Assembly: GCF_001552135.1 (NCBI RefSeq) | Contig: NZ_BCQP01000028.1 | Span: 1-64,000 of the forward strand | Reading direction: 5' to 3' | Source of the DNA: Actinomadura chibensis NBRC 106107 | GTDB taxonomy: Bacteria; Actinomycetota; Actinomycetes; Streptosporangiales; Streptosporangiaceae | DNA length: 64,000 nt | Notes under the pieces: generated by a model | Told to the model about the DNA's origin: nothing | What the model saw: only the letters and a program-made list of their open reading frames with translations | Databases searched by the model: none | Translations under genes and position numbers: made by a program | Part shown: one piece after another, positions 50,182 through 59,319 of the stretch | Layout: each line of letters opens with the position of its first letter | Position numbering within the stretch: the stretch's first letter is position 1

Positions 50182-52087
50182 CGGCCTCCTCGGCGGGCCC
50201 GAGCCGCCACGGGACGCTCGTCACCATCACGCCCGGCCGGAAGAGCAGGCGCGCCGTGAGGCGGAGCGCGCTCTGGTTGTGCAGGAGCTGCTCCCACCAA
50301 TGGCTGACGACGTATTCGGGAATGAACACGCAGACGACGTCGCGGGGGCTCTTCCGGCGGATCCGTCCGACATAGTCGAGGACGGGCCCCGTGATGTCGC
50401 GGTAGGGCGAGTCGAGGACGGTCAGCGGCACGGGAATCCCGAACCGCGCCCATTCCTCCTCGAGTTCCGCGGTGTCGCTCCCGGACGTCCGGACGGTCAC
50501 GGCGGTGAGCGTCGACGGCTGGGTCGCGCGCGCGAAGGCGATGGCGCGCAGCGCCGGGGTGTGGAGTTTGGAGACCAGCACCACGGCGTGGACGCGGCTC
50601 GGCAGCGACACGGCCTCCTCGGACGGTTCCAGCTCGACGGCCAGCCGCGCGTAATGGCCGTGGATGGCCTTCATCGTCATGAAGACGACCGGCATCGCGA
50701 TGACGACGATCCACGCCCCGTGCGTGAACTTCGTGACCAGGACGACGGCGAGGACCAGCGCGGTCAGCACGGCCCCGGCCGCGTTGATCAGCCGGGCCCG
50801 GTGGATCCGCCCCCGCCCCGGCCCGGCGTCGCGCCGCAGAAGCGCCGTCCAGTGCCGGACCATGCCGGTCTGGCTGAGGGTGAAGGACACGAAGACGCCG
50901 ATGATGTAGAGCTGGATAAGCCGCGTCGTGCTGGCGTTGAACGCCCAGATCAGGATGCTCGCGAAGACGGCGAGCATGATGATCCCGTTGCTGAACACCA
51001 GCCGGTCGCCGCGCCGGGAGAACTGCTTCGGCAGGTAGCCGTCCTCGCCCAGGATGGACGCGAGGATCGGGAAGCCGTTGTAGGCGGTGTTGGCCGCCAG
51101 CACCAGGATCGCGGCCGTGAACCCGGCCACCAGGTAGAACAGCATCGAACCGGAGCCGGACACCGCCGCCGCGATCTGCGTGATGACGGTCTTCTGCTCG
51201 TAGCCCGCGGGCGTCCCGGTCAGCAGCCGGGGGTCGGCGGCGACCCGCACGTCCGAGATGAGGGCGAGCCCCGTGATCCCCACGAAGACGGTGACGGTGA
51301 TCCCGCCCATGATCGCGAGGGTGGCGGCCGCGTTGTCGGCCTTCGGCGGCTTGAACCCGGGGACGCCGTTGCTGACCGCCTCGACCCCGGTGAGCGCCGT
51401 GCAGCCCTGCGAGAACGCGCGCAGGACCAGCGCGACGGCCAGCCACCCCGTCGTCCCGTGGGACGGCTGAATCCCGAAATGTGCCGACTCGGCGTGCGGG
51501 GTGTCGCCCGCCAGGGCCCGGCCCACCCCCCATAGGATCACGGCCATGACGACGGCGACGAACCCGTAGGTGGGGACGGCGAAGACCGTCCCCGACTCCC
51601 TCACCCCGCGCAGGTTCATCAGCGCGAGCAGCGCGACCAGCCCGACGCAGACCTGCACCGAGTACGGCGCCAGCGCCGGCAGCGCGGACGCGAGGTTCGC
51701 GACCCCCGCCGCCACCGACACCGCCACCGTCAGCACGTAGTCGACGAGCAGCGCGCTGGCGGCGACCAGCGAGGCGTTGACGCCGAGGTTCTCGCGGCTG
51801 ACGACGTAGGCGCCGCCGCCGTTCGGGTATCCGTGGCAGGTCTGCCGGTAGGACAGCACGACCACCACCAGCAGGACGACGACCGCGCCCGCGATCCACG
51901 GCGTGAGGTGCGTCAGCGCGAGCCCGCCCAGGCTGAGCGCGAGCAGGATCTCCTCCGTCGCGTACGCGTTGGACGACAGCGGGTCGCTGCAGAACACCGG
52001 CAGCGCGAGCTTCTTGGGCAGCAGCGTCCGGCCGAGCTGCCCGCTGCGGAGCGGCCGGCCGACGAGGAACCGCTTCGGAAGGCTCAC
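50141..52087 (-). CDS. APC-superfamily permease, KimA-like (probable K+ importer)
   Basis: A 648-residue permease with about 12 hydrophobic helices in residues 25-465 and a C-terminal cytosolic domain of 180 residues. Helix 1 region reads KLALPVFCSDPLSSNAYATEEIL, and HGYPNGGGAYVVSRENLG is the hallmark of the KimA/APC group. The C-terminal part (AVVLVSKLHTPALRAIAFARA) resembles the USP-like domain of KimA. Relatives import potassium under c-di-AMP control. GTG 52087 follows GGAGG. Confidence 0.87.
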   Translation of the reverse strand: MSLPKRFLVGRPLRSGQLGRTLLPKKLALPVFCSDPLSSNAYATEEILLALSLGGLALTHLTPWIAGAVVVLLVVVVLSYRQTCHGYPNGGGAYVVSRENLGVNASLVAASALLVDYVLTVAVSVAAGVANLASALPALAPYSVQVCVGLVALLALMNLRGVRESGTVFAVPTYGFVAVVMAVILWGVGRALAGDTPHAESAHFGIQPSHGTTGWLAVALVLRAFSQGCTALTGVEAVSNGVPGFKPPKADNAAATLAIMGGITVTVFVGITGLALISDVRVAADPRLLTGTPAGYEQKTVITQIAAAVSGSGSMLFYLVAGFTAAILVLAANTAYNGFPILASILGEDGYLPKQFSRRGDRLVFSNGIIMLAVFASILIWAFNASTTRLIQLYIIGVFVSFTLSQTGMVRHWTALLRRDAGPGRGRIHRARLINAAGAVLTALVLAVVLVTKFTHGAWIVVIAMPVVFMTMKAIHGHYARLAVELEPSEEAVSLPSRVHAVVLVSKLHTPALRAIAFARATQPSTLTAVTVRTSGSDTAELEEEWARFGIPVPLTVLDSPYRDITGPVLDYVGRIRRKSPRDVVCVFIPEYVVSHWWEQLLHNQSALRLTARLLFRPGVMVTSVPWRLGPAEEAVRRRGRPGSRAGS

Positions 52088-52158
52088 CCGCTCCTCCCCC
52101 CGAGGGCCGCCTGTCCGAAGGCCGCATACCCCGCCTGGCCGGGACTAAGGTGCTGCGA

Positions 52159-52758
52159 GTGAGCGACGCACCCCGATCCCCCTTCGAGAGACTGGTGACG
52201 CGGGCGGTCACGCCGGTCGGCTTCGGACTCGCCCTGCTCGCGTTCCTGTTCCTCCCGTGCGCGGCCATGTCCTACAAGGCCCTTCCCGAGCACGTGAACG
52301 CCCTGTCGGCGATGGTCTCCGTCCTGGACCTCTCCTCGACCGGCGGGAACATCGCGGTCCACCAGTCCGAGTTCGACTGGCCGCCCGGCCCGCGCGTCCT
52401 CGCGATCGCCACCCTCCTGGCCCTGGCCGCGGGCGCGGCGACGGCCGTGACCCGTCCCGCCCGCCGCCGCCCGCTCTACGCCGCGATCACCGGAGCCGCG
52501 GCCATCGCCCTGCTGACGGCGACCGGCCTCGTCGCCGTCGGAGAACTGAGGGACTCGGTGCGCGGCCTGCTGTCCGCCCTGTTCGCGACGATCCCGAAGA
52601 GCGAAAGCGCCCCGCTGATCGACCAGTCGGGTCGGGCGGCGGGCCTCCAGTGGGGCTTCTGGCTGACCCTCGCCCTGCTCGTACTGCTCACCGTCCTCAA
52701 CCTCGCCGCCCTCCTTCACGGACGGCGGACTCGCGCCGCCGACCCGCGGAACCGATAG
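52159..52758 (+). CDS. Integral membrane protein of unknown function
   Basis: A 199-residue protein with four probable membrane helices (about 17-40, 75-97, 108-130 and 165-188) and a long outside loop after helix 1. No motif is recognised. The GTG at 52159 is chosen because AAGGTG lies 7 bases before it; GTG 52150 is in frame as an alternative. It is divergent from the permease with a short shared promoter region. The stop codon lies in a 10-bp tandem repeat. Confidence 0.75.
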   Translation: MSDAPRSPFERLVTRAVTPVGFGLALLAFLFLPCAAMSYKALPEHVNALSAMVSVLDLSSTGGNIAVHQSEFDWPPGPRVLAIATLLALAAGAATAVTRPARRRPLYAAITGAAAIALLTATGLVAVGELRDSVRGLLSALFATIPKSESAPLIDQSGRAAGLQWGFWLTLALLVLLTVLNLAALLHGRRTRAADPRNR

Positions 52759-52779
52759 GGGGCGATAGGGGGCGATAGG
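52753..52779. repeat. 10-bp tandem repeat at a stop codon
   Basis: CGATAGGGGG repeats twice and a partial third follows. The stop TAG of the membrane protein lies in the first copy. Confidence 0.65.
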
Positions 52780-52798
52780 TCCCCTATGAAGAGCGCTG

Positions 52799-52812
52799 GG
52801 GCCCTAGGGCCC
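52799..52812. promoter_or_regulatory. Perfect 14-bp palindrome
   Basis: GGGCCCTAGGGCCC is self-complementary and lies near the second palindrome ATAGG-tcc-CCTAT (52775-52787) before the exported inhibitor gene. It may be an operator or terminator. Confidence 0.45.
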
Positions 52813-52838
52813 TAGTGGGGCACCGCGGGCGCTCATAT

Positions 52839-52894
52839 CTTTCCTGAACGGCGATGAATTGCATGGGCGATTCATTCTCGCCTTCTCAGGAAAG
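52839..52894 (+). promoter_or_regulatory. Three-tier leader hairpin next to a ribosome binding site
   Basis: CTTTCCTGA (52839-52847) pairs with TCAGGAAAG (52886-52894). Inside, GGCGA and TGAAT pair with ATTCA and TCGCC. The 3' arm includes the first bases of the AAAGGAGG site before GTG 52903. Confidence 0.6.
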
Positions 52895-52902
52895 GAGGGG
52901 CA

Positions 52903-53319
52903 GTGCGGAGAAAGCTGATTGTCATCGGCTCCGCCGGTGCCTTGGCGGGAACGCTTCTCGCGGGCGGCGCCTGGGCCGGGACCGGCGGCGGCCGATCGTC
53001 CGACGCCGGCAATGTCTCGGCCGTGTCCGCCGCGGCCGCGTCCTGCCCGCGCGGTTACGTCTGTCTCTGGACGAAGAAGAACTACAAGGGCACGCAGTGG
53101 AAGGTCAAGCTCAATTCCCCGGTGCAGGTGCACACCGCGCCTGCGTCGTTCCGGAACAAGGCCACCTCCCTGATCGTCGGGTCGGGACGGACCGTGACGC
53201 TGTGGAACGACGTCGACTGCGTGGAGGACCCCGGCCCGACTTTCCGGGCGGGCGCCCGCATTCCCGACCTGCAGACTCCGTGGGCCTATGACGACCTCAT
53301 GTCCTGCCTTGTCGGCTGA
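52903..53319 (+). CDS. Exported I36-type peptidase inhibitor-like protein
   Basis: A 138-residue secreted protein. A signal peptide (basic RRK, then GSAGALAGTLLAGGAWAG) ends near residue 26. The mature CPRGYVCLWTKKNYKGTQW segment is the start of the I36 (SMPI-like, beta-gamma crystallin) inhibitor family, with four Cys in total. It may inhibit secreted metallo- or serine proteases. A strong AAAGGAGG precedes GTG 52903 but is folded in a leader hairpin. It is followed by a second exported gene after 24 bases. Confidence 0.82.
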   Translation: MRRKLIVIGSAGALAGTLLAGGAWAGTGGGRSSDAGNVSAVSAAAASCPRGYVCLWTKKNYKGTQWKVKLNSPVQVHTAPASFRNKATSLIVGSGRTVTLWNDVDCVEDPGPTFRAGARIPDLQTPWAYDDLMSCLVG

Positions 53320-53343
53320 AGAAATCCACGAAAGAAGGAGCAG

Positions 53344-53916
53344 ATGAGAAAACTGACCGTTGTCGCCGCGACCGGGGCGATGGCGACGTCGCTCGTCGCG
53401 GGCGGCGCCTGGGTGGCCGGAAGCGATGGCCAGTCGTCCACCGTCGGCCGCGTGTCCGCTGAGAAGAGCGTGACCGGGACCACCGGGACCACCGGCACCA
53501 CCGGGACCACCGGGACCGCGGGCACCGCCCAGGCCGCCGGGGCCAAGACGGCGAAGGCGCCCGCGCAGTACAAGTACATGTGGGTGCAGCGGACGTTCGC
53601 CTACGGGCCGCTTTTCGCCTTCCATTCCTTCACCGTGAAGGCCCGGGTCAAGTACAACACCAAGAAGGTCTACGTCGTCGAAGGCCCGTACTGCACGAAG
53701 AACCGGCAGATCGCGCCCGTGACGGCCACCCAGACCTGGTGCGGCACCTGGAACAACGGCGGCGGCGACCGCGGATTCACCAGCACCGGGATCAATTTCA
53801 CCGTCTTCGCCGGCGCCCAGATCCTGAACTTCCCCGCCGGGTTCGAGACGCAGGAATCCGGACGGATCAACATCACCCGCTTCGGCAACGTCACCTACAG
53901 CGGCGGAATTCCGTAA
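53344..53916 (+). CDS. Exported protein with a Gly-Thr repeat linker
   Basis: A 190-residue secreted protein. The signal peptide (RKLTVVAATGAMATSLVAGGA) ends near residue 26. A linker of repeated TGT/GTT tripeptides (about 44-60) joins a mature domain with two Cys and a beta-strand pattern (FHSFTVKARVKYNTKKVYVV). The family is unknown. AGAAGGAG precedes the ATG, and the gene follows the inhibitor with a 24-base gap, so both are co-transcribed. Confidence 0.77.
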   Translation: MRKLTVVAATGAMATSLVAGGAWVAGSDGQSSTVGRVSAEKSVTGTTGTTGTTGTTGTAGTAQAAGAKTAKAPAQYKYMWVQRTFAYGPLFAFHSFTVKARVKYNTKKVYVVEGPYCTKNRQIAPVTATQTWCGTWNNGGGDRGFTSTGINFTVFAGAQILNFPAGFETQESGRINITRFGNVTYSGGIP

Positions 53917-53948
53917 ACGGTATCCGCCGACGAGACTGGAGACTCCGC

Positions 53949-53986
53949 GCGACCCCGGTGATCACGACATCGATCCCCGGGGTCGC
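53949..53986. terminator. Terminator between convergent genes
   Basis: GCGACCCCGG (53949-53958) pairs with CCGGGGTCGC (53977-53986) with an 18-base loop. Confidence 0.55.
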
Positions 53987-54014
53987 TGAGTGGTCTTCGG
54001 AGGCGTTTCCAGGC

Positions 54015-55391
54015 TCAGGCGGCGCGCAGGGTGCGGACGGCCTCCGCGAGGACCGCCAGGTGCGCGTCGACGTCGTCCCGCGTCGTCGCCGGGCACATGA
54101 GCGCCATGTTGTGGAACGGCGTCAGCAGGATCCCGCGGTTGATCAGGAAGACGTGGAGGTAGTCCTCCAGCTCGGCGTCGGCGGCCCGCTGGGACGCGCC
54201 GCCGTTGACCGGCGCGGGCGACGCGAACCGGTACTCCGACCGCGCCCCGAGCTGGACGACCGACCACGGCAGCCCGTGCGCGTCGATGATCCGCCGCACC
54301 CCGGCCGTGTAGCGCGTGGCGAGGTCGGTCATGTGCGTGTACGCCGCCTCGGTGAGCACCTCCGCCAGCGTCGCGCGGGCCGCCGCCATCGAGAGCGCGT
54401 TCCCGGCGAGCGTGCCGCCGACGCCGCCCGTGTCGAGCAGGTCGAGGTCGGAGCGTCCCCACACCCGCTCGGCGAGCGCCTCGTCCAGACCGTAGGCGCC
54501 GACCGGGACGCCGCCGCCGATGGCCTTGCCGATCGTGACGATGTCCGGTTCGAGGTTCCACGCGCGGGTGCAGCCGCCGACGCCCATCGACACCGTGTGC
54601 GTCTCGTCGTTGATCAGCAGCGTCCGGGCCCGGCGGGTCAGGTCCCGGACGCCCTCCAGGTAGCCAGGCTCCGGCAGGACGATCCCCATGTTGGTCAGCG
54701 CCGGCTCCATCAGGACGGCGGCGACGTCGCCGTAGGAGAGCTGCCGCTCCAGCCCGTCGAGGTCGTTGTACTCGGCGACCCTGCTGGTCGCGGTGACGTC
54801 GTAGGGCGCGCCGACGTTCCCCGGCCGGGACTCGGCGCCGTGCTCGCCCGCGACGACGAACGACTCGTCCACGCTGCCGTGGTAGTTGTAGCTGTTCACG
54901 AGGATCCGCGGCCGGCCGGTGACGGCGCGGGCCAGCCGCAGCGCCCACCGGTTCGCGTCCGTCGCGGTCAGCGCGAAGCTCCACCGCGCGACGCCGAACC
55001 GCCGGGTCAGCTCGGCGGCGACCGCGGCGGCGTCCTCGGTCGGCAGCATCGCGGTCGCGCCGCCGAGCTCGGCGTAGCGGCGGGTGACCGCCGCGACGGT
55101 CGGGGCCGGCGAGTGCCCGGCCATCGCGCCCGTGTCGCCCAGACAGAAGTCGATCAGCTCGTGCCCGTCCAGGTCGGTGACCCGCGCTCCGGACGCGCTC
55201 TTAAGGTAGAGGGGGAAGCCCGCCGCGCTCTTCGCCATCCAGGTCATCGGCACGCCGCCGAACAGGTGCGCGCCCCGGCCGTGCGCCTCCCGCGACCTCG
55301 GGTTGCGTTTCTCGTAGAGCCGCCGCTCCGCGGCGAGCAGGGCGGTCAGCCGCTCCCGGTCGATGCCGAGGGCGGACGTCGTGGTGGTCAT
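54015..55391 (-). CDS. Class III PLP aminotransferase/aminomutase-like enzyme
   Basis: A 458-residue fold-type I enzyme. Lys289 in TIGKAIGGG binds PLP; Asp262 in NDETHT contacts the ring. Glutamate-semialdehyde aminomutases and related transaminases share this order. The phosphate-binding SGTEA segment of relatives reads TATDANRWA, an unusual change. ATG 55391 overlaps the hydantoinase B stop by 4 bases, so it ends the operon. It likely transfers an amino group from or to a product of the hydrolysed ring. Confidence 0.9.
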   Translation of the reverse strand: MTTTTSALGIDRERLTALLAAERRLYEKRNPRSREAHGRGAHLFGGVPMTWMAKSAAGFPLYLKSASGARVTDLDGHELIDFCLGDTGAMAGHSPAPTVAAVTRRYAELGGATAMLPTEDAAAVAAELTRRFGVARWSFALTATDANRWALRLARAVTGRPRILVNSYNYHGSVDESFVVAGEHGAESRPGNVGAPYDVTATSRVAEYNDLDGLERQLSYGDVAAVLMEPALTNMGIVLPEPGYLEGVRDLTRRARTLLINDETHTVSMGVGGCTRAWNLEPDIVTIGKAIGGGVPVGAYGLDEALAERVWGRSDLDLLDTGGVGGTLAGNALSMAAARATLAEVLTEAAYTHMTDLATRYTAGVRRIIDAHGLPWSVVQLGARSEYRFASPAPVNGGASQRAADAELEDYLHVFLINRGILLTPFHNMALMCPATTRDDVDAHLAVLAEAVRTLRAA

Positions 55392-57202
55392 TCCTCCGTG
55401 CCTTTCCCGCCGTCCTGGACGACGTTCCTGATACGCGCGGTCTCCGCCGCGTCGACGCGGCCGCCGCCGTCGAGCGCGACCCGGTACACGTGCCGGGCCC
55501 GCTCCCGGCTGATCCAGCCCTCGCGGACGTCCCGCGCGACCGCCTCCGGGTCCCGCGCGTGCGGGACGCCGTACCCGCCGCCGCCGCTGGTGCGGGCCAC
55601 GAGCCGCTCGCCCTCGGCGACGCGCACCGGGCCGCAGATGTCGAGCGCGGACAGCTCGCCGGACGCGTCCCGCTTGAACTGCGCGGACGGCGCCCCGGCC
55701 AGCCCGCCGCGCGCGCCCATCATCGGGTTGACCGACCCGTCGTTGGCGTAGACGGCCTCCAGTTCGCCGCCGACCGGGCCGTACTCGACGTCCAGGCCGG
55801 GGGCGCCCCGGTGCCGTCCCGCGCCCTCGCTGTCGAGCGCCAGCGACCGGCGGTGGATCATGATCGGCTGCTTGAGCTCGTCGATCTCGACGCTGTCGAC
55901 CAGGAGCGTCCCGCCGCTGCCGAGGTCGCTCATCGTCAGCCAGCCGTCGCTCGCGGGCCCGGCGGCGCCGCCGTTCGGACCGGTGAAGATCTGGTTGACG
56001 AACGGCGCCGCGCCGCTCCGCCGGTCCACGCCGGAGATCACGGCCTCGGACGGGGACATGCCGCTGCCGACCTCCGCGAGGCCCATCCCGTCCCCGATCT
56101 CGGCCATCGCCCGCTGGACGATGTTCCCCACCCGGTTCGCGAGGTTCGTCGTCGCGACCGAGCAGCTGAACGGGTGCCGGGGGATCCCGACCACGCAGTT
56201 CTCCCGCAGGCGGACGCGGACCCGCCGGAAGCTGCCCTGGTTGTGCGGCACCGTGTGGTCGATGCTGTTGAACACGCCGATCAGCGCCGCCGTCCGCGAC
56301 GTCGCCTCGCTGAGGTTCAGCCCGGACGGGACGCAGTCCGGGTTGTCGCGGAGGTCGACGTCGATGACGCCCTCGTCCGGGCGCACGGCGACCGTCGCGC
56401 GCAGCGGCACGCCGTCCGGGACGCCCGGGAACGGGTCGTGGCGGGTCGTCGTGACCGCCTCCCCGGCGGGCAGCCTCCTGATCGCCGCGTCCATCCGGGA
56501 CTCGCCGTAGTCGAGCCAGTCCCGCGCGAACGAGTCGAGCGCGTCCCAGCCGACCTCCGCGGCGAGCCGCCCGAGGGCCCGCTCGCCGATCCGGGCGCTG
56601 CCGAGGACGGCGAGGTAGTCGCCGTGCCACTGGTCCGGGACGCGGATGCGCATCTCGCACATCCGCAGGACGTCCTCGCAGTCGGCGTAGTCGCGCTGCA
56701 CCCGCACCACCGGGAAGATCAGCGCGCCCTCCTCGTAGACGTCCCGCGCGCTCGCCATGTAGGTGGTCGGGACGGAGTTCCCGCAGTCGGCCTGGTGCGC
56801 CTTCGCCAGCACCGTGAACCGGTGCGTCCCGGCGTCGTCCACGACCGGGACCAGGATGGAGTGGTCGGCCGCGTGCGTGTTCCCGTGGTAGGGCGAGTTG
56901 TGCAGGAACGCGTCGCCCGCCTGGACGGTCGGGTAGAACTTCGCGAGCGCGCGGGCCTGGAGGTCGGGGCCGCCCATCACGTGGATCGGCGGGCTCTCGC
57001 CAGTCATCAGGACGTCCCCCTGAGCGGTCAGGACGCAGCAGGAGAAGTCGCGCGCGGTGTTCAGCACGCCGGACCGCCCCGACCTGACCAGCGTGTTCGA
57101 CATCCGGCGGACGATGGCCTCGAACCGGTGGGCGAGCACGGCCAGCCGCGCCCCGTCCCGCACCGCCGGAGCCGTCCCGCCGCGGTCACTGGTGATCGTC
57201 AT
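55388..57202 (-). CDS. Hydantoinase/oxoprolinase B subunit
   Basis: A 604-residue HyuB-like subunit: FSCCVLTAQGDVLMTGESPPIHVMG, DAFLHNSPYHGNTHAADHSIL and HQADCGNSVP are family blocks with probable metal ligands. It works with HyuA in ATP-driven opening of cyclic amides (hydantoins, oxoproline) or in acetophenone carboxylase-like reactions. It overlaps both neighbours by 4 bases, so subunits are made in matched amounts. Confidence 0.92.
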   Translation of the reverse strand: MTITSDRGGTAPAVRDGARLAVLAHRFEAIVRRMSNTLVRSGRSGVLNTARDFSCCVLTAQGDVLMTGESPPIHVMGGPDLQARALAKFYPTVQAGDAFLHNSPYHGNTHAADHSILVPVVDDAGTHRFTVLAKAHQADCGNSVPTTYMASARDVYEEGALIFPVVRVQRDYADCEDVLRMCEMRIRVPDQWHGDYLAVLGSARIGERALGRLAAEVGWDALDSFARDWLDYGESRMDAAIRRLPAGEAVTTTRHDPFPGVPDGVPLRATVAVRPDEGVIDVDLRDNPDCVPSGLNLSEATSRTAALIGVFNSIDHTVPHNQGSFRRVRVRLRENCVVGIPRHPFSCSVATTNLANRVGNIVQRAMAEIGDGMGLAEVGSGMSPSEAVISGVDRRSGAAPFVNQIFTGPNGGAAGPASDGWLTMSDLGSGGTLLVDSVEIDELKQPIMIHRRSLALDSEGAGRHRGAPGLDVEYGPVGGELEAVYANDGSVNPMMGARGGLAGAPSAQFKRDASGELSALDICGPVRVAEGERLVARTSGGGGYGVPHARDPEAVARDVREGWISRERARHVYRVALDGGGRVDAAETARIRNVVQDGGKGTEE

Positions 57203-59319
57203 CGTGTCTCCGATCGGGCCGCCACCGGGGCGGCCGCTTCGCGGGGCGGGGTGATGATCAGGGAGCCGGAGGCGCCCGGCTCGGCGACGCTCGTGTCGGT
57301 GACGACCAGCGTCGTGAACGGCGACTCGACGAGCATCGGGCCCCGCAGCACCTCGCCGGGGGCGATGGCCGCGAGCCGCCGGACGGGGACGTCCGTCATG
57401 CCCCGCCCCGGCACGTAGGCGCGGCGCACGGTGTCCTCGGCGGCGCCGCCGACGCGGGTCGCGAGGGCGCTCGCCGCCTCGCGCAGCGGCACCCGGACCC
57501 GGGCGCCCCAGCTCACGACCTCCACCGGCGACCGCTCGTCGGTGATCCCGAGGACCTGCTGGTGGACGGCGTGGAAGTCCGCCGCGAACTCGTCCACGTC
57601 CCGGCCGGACGCGAACGACTCCACCCGGAGCGGCACCTCCAGCTCCCAGATCTGCTGCGGGTACCGCGCCTCGGCGAAGAGGGTGACGACGGCGTCCGAA
57701 GGGTCCGCGCCCACCCGCACCGCGAACTCCCGGCCGCGGGCGCGCAGCCCGGCCAGCGCGGCGTTCACCTTCGCCGCCTCGAACACGCTGGTCAGCACCG
57801 GGACGGTCGCCGTGTGGACGGCGGTGAGGTCGGACATCAGCGCGCCCGCCGCCGCGAGCGCCGCGCCGACCGCCGGGATCACCAGCCGCCCGGCGCCGAG
57901 CCGCCGCGCCACGGCCGCCGCGTTCAGCCCGGCCGCGCCGCCGCCGCCGACCAGCGCGGCCCGCGCCGGGTCGATGCCCTGCTGGAACGCGATGTCCTCG
58001 ATGGCGCGGACCATCTGCTCGGTGGTCAGCTCGATGACCGCGTGCGCCGCCGTGACGAGGTCGAAGCCGAGCGGCTCGGCGACCTCGCGGGCCACCGCCG
58101 CGCGGGCGGCCGCCGCGTCGAGCGTCATCCGGCCGCTGGAGAAGCCCGCCGGGTCGAGGTAGCCGAGCACCAGCGCGGCGTCGGTCACCGTCGCGCGGGC
58201 GCCGCCGCGCCCGTAGCAGGCCGGGCCGGGCACCGACCCCGCGCTCCGCGGGCCCACGCGGAGCAGTCCGCCCGCGTCCACCCACGCGATGCTGCCGCCC
58301 CCCGCGCCGACGCTCTTCACGTCGATCGACGGCAGGCCGGTCATGTGGCCGGTGCCCTCGGCGCCGACCCACGCCGACCGGGTCGAGGGGATCTCGCCGC
58401 CCCGGACGAGCGTGACGTCGTAGGTCGTGCCGCCCGCGTCCGCGACGATCACCGTGTCCGCGCCGAGGTCGGACGCGGCGTAGGCGCGGCCCGCGACCGG
58501 CGCCATCGACGGGCCGGAGTTGATCGTCAGGATCGGCGCGGCCGCCGCGTCCGCGACGTCCACGACCCCGCCGATCGAGGTCACCATCAGGATCCGCCCG
58601 GCCAGCCCGGCGGCGCGCAGCCGCGTCGTGAGCCCGCCGATGTACTCGCTCATCAGCGGTTTCAACGACGCGTCCAGGCAGGCCGACGACGCCCGCCGGT
58701 ACTCGCGCAGCGACGGGTTGAGCGCGTGCGACAGCGTGTACGGGACGCCGGGCAGCCGCCGCTCCAGCACCTCGCCGACCGCCAGCTCGTGGCCGGGGTT
58801 GACCGTCGACCACAGCAGGCAGACGGCGACCGCCTCCACCTCCTCCTCGACCAGCCGGTCGCACGTCCGCTCCAGGCCCGCGAGGTCGAGCGGGCGCGTG
58901 ACCCGCCCGTCGGACGCGACGCGTTCCCCCACCTCGAACGTGAGGGAGCGCGGCACGTACGGCTCGGGATACGGGACGGTGAAGTCGTACGGGTCGCGCC
59001 TGCCCCCCTCGCGGAGGAGCAGGACGTCCGGATGGCCCTCGGTGGTGAGGAACGCGGTCTTCGCGGTGCCGCCCGTGAGGACGGCGTTGAGCCCGCGCGT
59101 CGTCGCGTGGGTGAAGGTCTCGACCCGTCCGAGGAGGTCGGCCAGCGGCTCGCCCTCGGACTCGGCCGCCATCGCGAGGACGTCCAGGATCCCCTGGACC
59201 GGGTCGCCGGGGACGGTCGGCGACTTGAACAGCCGGAGCGTCCGGCCCTGTTCGAGTACCAGGTCGGTGAACGTCCCGCCGATGTCGACCGACGCCCGCG
59301 CCACCGGCTCAGAAGCCAT
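57199..59319 (-). CDS. Hydantoinase/oxoprolinase A subunit
   Basis: A 706-residue HyuA-like ATPase of the actin-like fold. SVDIGGTFTDLVLEQG binds the phosphate, then SNGP-type segment ILTINSGPSMAPVAGRAYA, VIVADAGGTTYDVTLV and LVGGGGAAGLNAAAVARRLG. It activates the amide with ATP. The start overlaps the decarboxylase stop by 11 bases. It is the catalytic partner of HyuB. Confidence 0.93.
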   Translation of the reverse strand: MASEPVARASVDIGGTFTDLVLEQGRTLRLFKSPTVPGDPVQGILDVLAMAAESEGEPLADLLGRVETFTHATTRGLNAVLTGGTAKTAFLTTEGHPDVLLLREGGRRDPYDFTVPYPEPYVPRSLTFEVGERVASDGRVTRPLDLAGLERTCDRLVEEEVEAVAVCLLWSTVNPGHELAVGEVLERRLPGVPYTLSHALNPSLREYRRASSACLDASLKPLMSEYIGGLTTRLRAAGLAGRILMVTSIGGVVDVADAAAAPILTINSGPSMAPVAGRAYAASDLGADTVIVADAGGTTYDVTLVRGGEIPSTRSAWVGAEGTGHMTGLPSIDVKSVGAGGGSIAWVDAGGLLRVGPRSAGSVPGPACYGRGGARATVTDAALVLGYLDPAGFSSGRMTLDAAAARAAVAREVAEPLGFDLVTAAHAVIELTTEQMVRAIEDIAFQQGIDPARAALVGGGGAAGLNAAAVARRLGAGRLVIPAVGAALAAAGALMSDLTAVHTATVPVLTSVFEAAKVNAALAGLRARGREFAVRVGADPSDAVVTLFAEARYPQQIWELEVPLRVESFASGRDVDEFAADFHAVHQQVLGITDERSPVEVVSWGARVRVPLREAASALATRVGGAAEDTVRRAYVPGRGMTDVPVRRLAAIAPGEVLRGPMLVESPFTTLVVTDTSVAEPGASGSLIITPPREAAAPVAARSETR

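Noticed and set aside
53470-53530. Possible CRISPR-like array of 9-base repeats
   Set aside because: The repeats are in-frame codons for Thr-Gly in an exported protein and have no spacers.
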